Shown: piece by piece, positions 5,531 to 8,899 of the stretch
Layout of the letters: each line of letters starts with the position of its first letter
How positions within the stretch are numbered: the stretch's first letter is position 1
From: Pseudomonadota bacterium
GTDB taxonomy: Bacteria > Pseudomonadota > Gammaproteobacteria > Burkholderiales > Burkholderiaceae_C
DNA: 8,899 nt
Assembly (NCBI GenBank): GCA_018241985.1
Contig: JAFECV010000066.1
Location: 1 to 8,899 of the forward strand
Reading direction: 5' to 3'
Translations under genes and position numbers: made by a program
The notes under the pieces: generated by a model
Told to the model about the DNA's origin: nothing
Databases searched by the model: none
Seen by the model: only the letters and a program-made list of their open reading frames with translations

Positions 5531-7411
5531 ATGAATCGTTATTCGCTCTGGAAGTACGTGATCATCGTGATCGCGCTGCTGGTCGGCATCGTCTACACGC
5601 TGCCGAACTTCTACGGCGAGGCGCCGGCGGTGCAGGTCTCGGCGGCGAAAGGGACCGTGAAGGTCGACAGCGCCACGCAGGCGCGCATCGAGCAGGCGCT
5701 GGCCGCGGCGCACCTCAAGCCCGACGCGATCGCCTCGGACGGCAATTCGATCAAGGCGCGCTTCCCGACCCCCGACGAGCAGCTTGCCGCGAAGGACGTG
5801 ATCCAGAAGGCGCTCGATCCCGATCCCAACGATCCGGGCTACGTGGTCGCGCTCAATCTCGTGTCGCGCTCGCCCGCGTGGATGGCCTCGATCAATGCGC
5901 TGCCGATGTACCTGGGGCTGGACCTGCGCGGCGGCGTGCACTTCACGCTGCAGGTCGACATGCAGGCGGCGCTGACGCAGAAGGCCGACTCGCTCGCCGG
6001 CGACCTGCGCACGCAGCTGCGCGAGAAGGATCTGCGCTACAGCGGCATCGACCGCAGCGGCACGATGATCGAGGCCTCGTTCCACGACCAGGCGACGCTG
6101 CAGGCGGCTACGAGTCTGATCGCGGACCAGTTCCCCGACCTGCAGGTCGCCGACGCCTCGTCCGGCATCGACAACAAGCTCGACGCGACGATCAAGCCCG
6201 AGGCGGTGCGGCGCATCCAGGAGCAGGCGATCAAGCAGAACATGCAGACGCTGCACAACCGGATCAACGAGCTCGGCGTGGCCGAGCCGGTGATCATCCA
6301 GCAGGGGCTGGACCGCATCGTGGTCGAGCTGCCCGGCGTGCAGGACACGGCGAAGGCGAAGGAAATCCTGGGCCGCACCGCGACGCTGCAGATCCGCATG
6401 GTCGACGAGGGCGCCGCCGCGGCCGCGGCGACCGCCGGCGCCGGCATGGTGCCGTTCGGCGACGAGCGCTTTCTCGACCTGAACGGCCAGCCGATCATCG
6501 TGAAGAAGCAGGTGCTGCTGACCGGCGAGAACCTGACCGACGCGCAAGCCGGCTTCGACAGCCAGACCCAGGAGCCGGCGGTGAACCTGACGCTGGACTC
6601 CAAGGGCTCGCGCATCTTCCGCGACGTGACGCGCGAGAACGTCGGCAAGCGCATGGCGATCATCCTGTTCGAGAACGGCAAGGGCCAGGTCGTGACCGCG
6701 CCGGTGATCCGCACCGAGATCGGCGGCGGGCGCGTGCAGATCTCGGGCCACATGACCGCGGCCGACGCCAGCGACACCGCGCTGCTGCTGCGCTCCGGGT
6801 CGCTCGCCGCGCCGATGCAGATCATCGAGGAGCGCACCATCGGCCCGAGCCTGGGCGCCGACAACATCGCCAAGGGCTTCCACAGCGTGACCTGGGGCTT
6901 CGCCGCGATCGTCGCGTTCATGTGCCTGTACTACATGATGTTCGGCGTGTTCTCGTCGCTCGCGCTCACCGTGAACCTGCTGCTGGTGATCGCGGTGCTG
7001 TCGATGCTGCAGGCGACGCTGACGCTGCCCGGCATCGCGGCGATGGCGCTCGCCATCGGCATGGCGATCGACTCGAACGTGCTGATCAACGAGCGCGTGC
7101 GCGAGGAGCTGCGCGCCGGCGCGTCGCCGCAGGCGGCGATCCACGCCGGCTACGACCGCGCCTGGGCGACGATTCTCGACTCCAACGTCACGACGCTGAT
7201 CGTCGGCGTCGCGCTGCTCGCGTTCGGCTCCGGCCCGGTGCGCGGCTTCGCGGTGGTGCACGTCACCGGCATCCTGACCAGCCTGTTCTCGTCGGTGTTC
7301 TTCTCGCGCGGGCTGGTCAACCTCTGGTACGGGCGCAAGAAGCGGCTCAAGAAAGTGTCGATCGGAACCGTCTGGCGGCCCGCGGCCGAAGCGGTCGCAA
7401 AGGCCAAGTAG
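5531..7411 (+). CDS. secD: Protein translocase subunit SecD
   Basis: This 626-residue RND-type membrane protein works with SecF to use the proton-motive force for pulling translocated polypeptides out of SecYEG on the periplasmic side. TM1 is about 9-28 (YVIIVIALLVGIVYTLPNFYG). The first periplasmic region carries the family motif LGLDLRGG (128-135). The large periplasmic head continues to about 450, with an Ala-rich insert near 293-305 that is probably a flexible loop. TM2-TM6 occupy about 453-598. AIDSNVLINERVREE (from 512) has D514, which aligns with the essential proton-relay Asp519 of E. coli SecD. The ATG at 5531 is chosen for the standard MNRYSLWKY start; earlier in-frame codons run through yajC out of frame. 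The RBS is weak, with no clear GGAG before the ATG, which is odd for an essential-type gene. secF follows after 12 bases. Confidence 0.99.
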   Translation: MNRYSLWKYVIIVIALLVGIVYTLPNFYGEAPAVQVSAAKGTVKVDSATQARIEQALAAAHLKPDAIASDGNSIKARFPTPDEQLAAKDVIQKALDPDPNDPGYVVALNLVSRSPAWMASINALPMYLGLDLRGGVHFTLQVDMQAALTQKADSLAGDLRTQLREKDLRYSGIDRSGTMIEASFHDQATLQAATSLIADQFPDLQVADASSGIDNKLDATIKPEAVRRIQEQAIKQNMQTLHNRINELGVAEPVIIQQGLDRIVVELPGVQDTAKAKEILGRTATLQIRMVDEGAAAAAATAGAGMVPFGDERFLDLNGQPIIVKKQVLLTGENLTDAQAGFDSQTQEPAVNLTLDSKGSRIFRDVTRENVGKRMAIILFENGKGQVVTAPVIRTEIGGGRVQISGHMTAADASDTALLLRSGSLAAPMQIIEERTIGPSLGADNIAKGFHSVTWGFAAIVAFMCLYYMMFGVFSSLALTVNLLLVIAVLSMLQATLTLPGIAAMALAIGMAIDSNVLINERVREELRAGASPQAAIHAGYDRAWATILDSNVTTLIVGVALLAFGSGPVRGFAVVHVTGILTSLFSSVFFSRGLVNLWYGRKKRLKKVSIGTVWRPAAEAVAKAK

Positions 7412-7423
7412 GGAGACGGCGCG

Positions 7424-8377
7424 ATGGAATTCTTCAAGATCCACCGCGACATACCGTTCATGCGGTATGCGCTGGTGTTCAACGTGATCTCGGCCGCGGT
7501 GTTCCTGCTCGCGGTGTTCTTCCTGGTCACGCGCGGCCTGTCGCTGTCGGTCGAATTCACCGGCGGCACGGTGATGCAGGTCAGCTACCCGCAGGCGGCC
7601 GATCTGGGGCGCGTGCGCACGACGGTGGACAAGCTCGGCTACTCGGACGTGCAGGTGCAGAGCTTCGGCAACTCGCGCGACGTGATCATCCGGCTGTCGG
7701 TCGAGAAGAACGTGACCTCGGCGCAGCAGAGCGACCAGGTGATGGGGGCCTTGAAGGCCGACGACGCCAGCGTCCGGCTCGACAGCACCGAATTCGTCGG
7801 CCCGCAGGTCGGCTCGGAACTGGTGACCAACGGCCTGAAGGCGCTGGCCATGGTGGTGGTCGGGATCATGATCTACCTCGCGATCCGCTTCGAATGGAAG
7901 TTCGCGGTCGCGGCGATCATCGCGAACCTGCACGACGTGGTGATCATCCTCGGCTTCTTCGCGTTCTTCCGCTGGGAGTTCTCGCTGTCGGTGCTGGCCG
8001 CGGTGCTGGCGGTGCTGGGCTACTCGGTGAACGAGTCGGTCGTGATCTTCGACCGGGTGCGCGAGGCGTTCCGGCGCTACCGCAAGATGACCACGACCGA
8101 GGTCATCAACCACGGGATCACCGCGAACATCAGCCGGACCATCATCACCCACGGCTCGACCCAGATGATGGTGCTGTCGATGTTGCTTTTCGGCGGCCAG
8201 ACGCTGCACTACTTTGCGTTGGCGCTGACTATTGGTATTCTGTTCGGCATTTACTCGTCGGTATTCGTGGCCGCCGCGATCGCGATGTGGCTCGGCATCA
8301 AACGGGAAGACATGATCAAGACACCGCCGCGCAAGGAAGGCGACCGCAACGACCCGAACGCGGGGGCGCAGGTTTAG
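7424..8377 (+). CDS. secF: Protein translocase subunit SecF
   Basis: The protein has 317 residues, normal for SecF, and is the partner of SecD. TM1 is about 13-36, followed by the periplasmic domain with VEFTGGTVMQV (DFxGG-type motif with Glu for Asp). TM2-TM6 lie from about 136 to 295. GYSVNESVVIFDRVREAFRR (199-218) is the TM4 signature. The position of E. coli Asp213 is Glu204 here, and R238 in the NISRT segment matches E. coli Arg247 at exactly the same distance of 34 residues. The C-terminal tail is charged and short (PPRKEGDRNDPNAGAQV). GGGAGA overlapping the secD stop gives a good RBS, so translation is probably coupled to secD in one transcript. Identity is very secure. Confidence 0.99.
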   Translation: MEFFKIHRDIPFMRYALVFNVISAAVFLLAVFFLVTRGLSLSVEFTGGTVMQVSYPQAADLGRVRTTVDKLGYSDVQVQSFGNSRDVIIRLSVEKNVTSAQQSDQVMGALKADDASVRLDSTEFVGPQVGSELVTNGLKALAMVVVGIMIYLAIRFEWKFAVAAIIANLHDVVIILGFFAFFRWEFSLSVLAAVLAVLGYSVNESVVIFDRVREAFRRYRKMTTTEVINHGITANISRTIITHGSTQMMVLSMLLFGGQTLHYFALALTIGILFGIYSSVFVAAAIAMWLGIKREDMIKTPPRKEGDRNDPNAGAQV

Positions 8378-8391
8378 GCGATCAATCCAGC

Positions 8392-8899
8392 ATGGCCGTC
8401 GCTCCGCCGTCAGTGCCCGCCGCAGCGCTCGCGCGCCAGGTGCGCGAGCAGTTCGTCACCGAGGTCGGCGCCACGTTCCCGGCGCTGGCCGAGGCGATCC
8501 ACCAGCGGCTCTCGGCGCTGGCCGACCAGGTCAGCACCGCGCACTCGATGCAGGAGCGGCGCGATGCGCTGCTCGCGTACAACAAGGCTGGCCAGCGCTG
8601 GCTCGAAGGCGCGCAGCAGGCCTGGGCCAGGACCACCGAGCGGGCGAAGAAGTCGGCCGCGCGCGACATTCCCCCGACCGAACTGCTGTCGCTGGTCGAA
8701 GACCAGGAGGTCGAGGACAGGATTCTCGCCTCGCGGCTGGTGCAGGCGATCACCGACAAGTGCAGCTGGGAACTCAACGACCTGCGCCTGCGCATCCAGT
8801 CGCTCGAGGGCGGCCAGGAGATGGACGGCAAGGACCCGTTCCACCCCGAGGTGCTGACGCGCCTGCTGGTGCAGGAATGGGGCACCAGCGGTCTCGACC
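8392..8899 (+). CDS. DUF1631-family protein, N-terminal part, cut by window edge
   Basis: From the ATG at 8392 a frame stays open for 169 codons to the right edge. The start is MAVAPPSVPAAALARQ. Residues about 98-165 carry the pattern I associate with DUF1631: LLSLVEDQEVEDRILASRLVQ, then WELNDLRLRIQSLEG, then KDPFHPEVLTRLLVQE. Full members are usually several hundred residues long, so most of the protein lies outside. Their biochemical role is not known; the N-terminal part is acidic, helical and without signal peptide or membrane segment, so cytoplasmic. It begins 14 bases after the secF stop with no terminator between, so read-through from secF is likely, but no clear Shine-Dalgarno precedes the ATG. 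Family call is moderately confident; a functional link to Sec is not implied. Confidence 0.75.
   Translation, partial: MAVAPPSVPAAALARQVREQFVTEVGATFPALAEAIHQRLSALADQVSTAHSMQERRDALLAYNKAGQRWLEGAQQAWARTTERAKKSAARDIPPTELLSLVEDQEVEDRILASRLVQAITDKCSWELNDLRLRIQSLEGGQEMDGKDPFHPEVLTRLLVQEWGTSGLD

Noticed and set aside
4889..8209. Antisense open frame of about 1100 codons opposite yajC-secD-secF
   Set aside because: It crosses three well-identified genes and their linkers and is low-complexity (His/Arg/Asp-rich), as expected for a GC-bias shadow.
8210..8275. Short stretch of less GC-rich codons (ATT, GGT, TTT) late in secF as a sign of transfer or a pause site
   Set aside because: Only a handful of codons within a conserved membrane helix; too short to separate from normal variation.

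Overview
This is a high-GC window with compact, strongly GC-biased coding. The protein signatures point to a betaproteobacterium of the order Burkholderiales. Pointers are a YajC beginning VFISSAFAQ, the MNRYSLWKY start of SecD, a DUF1631-family protein and a fused indolepyruvate:ferredoxin oxidoreductase next to an Lrp/AsnC regulator. An intergenic hairpin element at about 4871-4936 resembles, from memory, a dispersed repeat of Comamonadaceae genomes, so that family is the best but unproven guess.

Layout. (1) 1-338, minus strand: the N-terminal 112 codons of a secreted spore-coat-U (SCPU/Csu-type) pilin-like protein, running off the left edge. (2) 339-695: a 357-base intergenic region, clearly less GC-rich between about 370 and 600. 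It carries a good sigma70-type promoter for the SCPU gene, a CRP-like dyad, other dyads, and a short intrinsic terminator for the next gene. (3) 696-1181, minus strand: an Lrp/AsnC-family regulator. (4) 1182-1296: a divergent promoter region with back-to-back promoter candidates. (5) 1297-4863, plus strand: a fused 1188-residue indolepyruvate:ferredoxin oxidoreductase. (6) 4864-5102: an intergenic region with the repeat-like double hairpin, a possible -10 box and a leader hairpin. (7) 5103-8377: yajC-secD-secF, the accessory membrane module of the Sec translocon. (8) 8392-8899: the first 169 codons of a DUF1631-family protein, open at the right edge.

Functionally there are three unrelated blocks. 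The Lrp-type regulator and the oxidoreductase form a likely amino-acid-responsive catabolic pair: the enzyme would decarboxylate aryl pyruvates from aromatic amino acid transamination to aryl-acetyl-CoA and pass electrons to ferredoxin. YajC-SecD-SecF use the proton gradient to help translocated proteins leave SecYEG. The SCPU protein has a Sec-type signal peptide and so is a likely client of that route.

Most of the window is housekeeping or common accessory content, and I found no convincing undescribed system. The items most worth a second look are the regulatory region upstream of the SCPU gene, the repeat at the junction between the oxidoreductase and yajC (where tgt is often found instead), the structured linker before secD, and the Asp-to-Glu change at the SecF proton-relay position.
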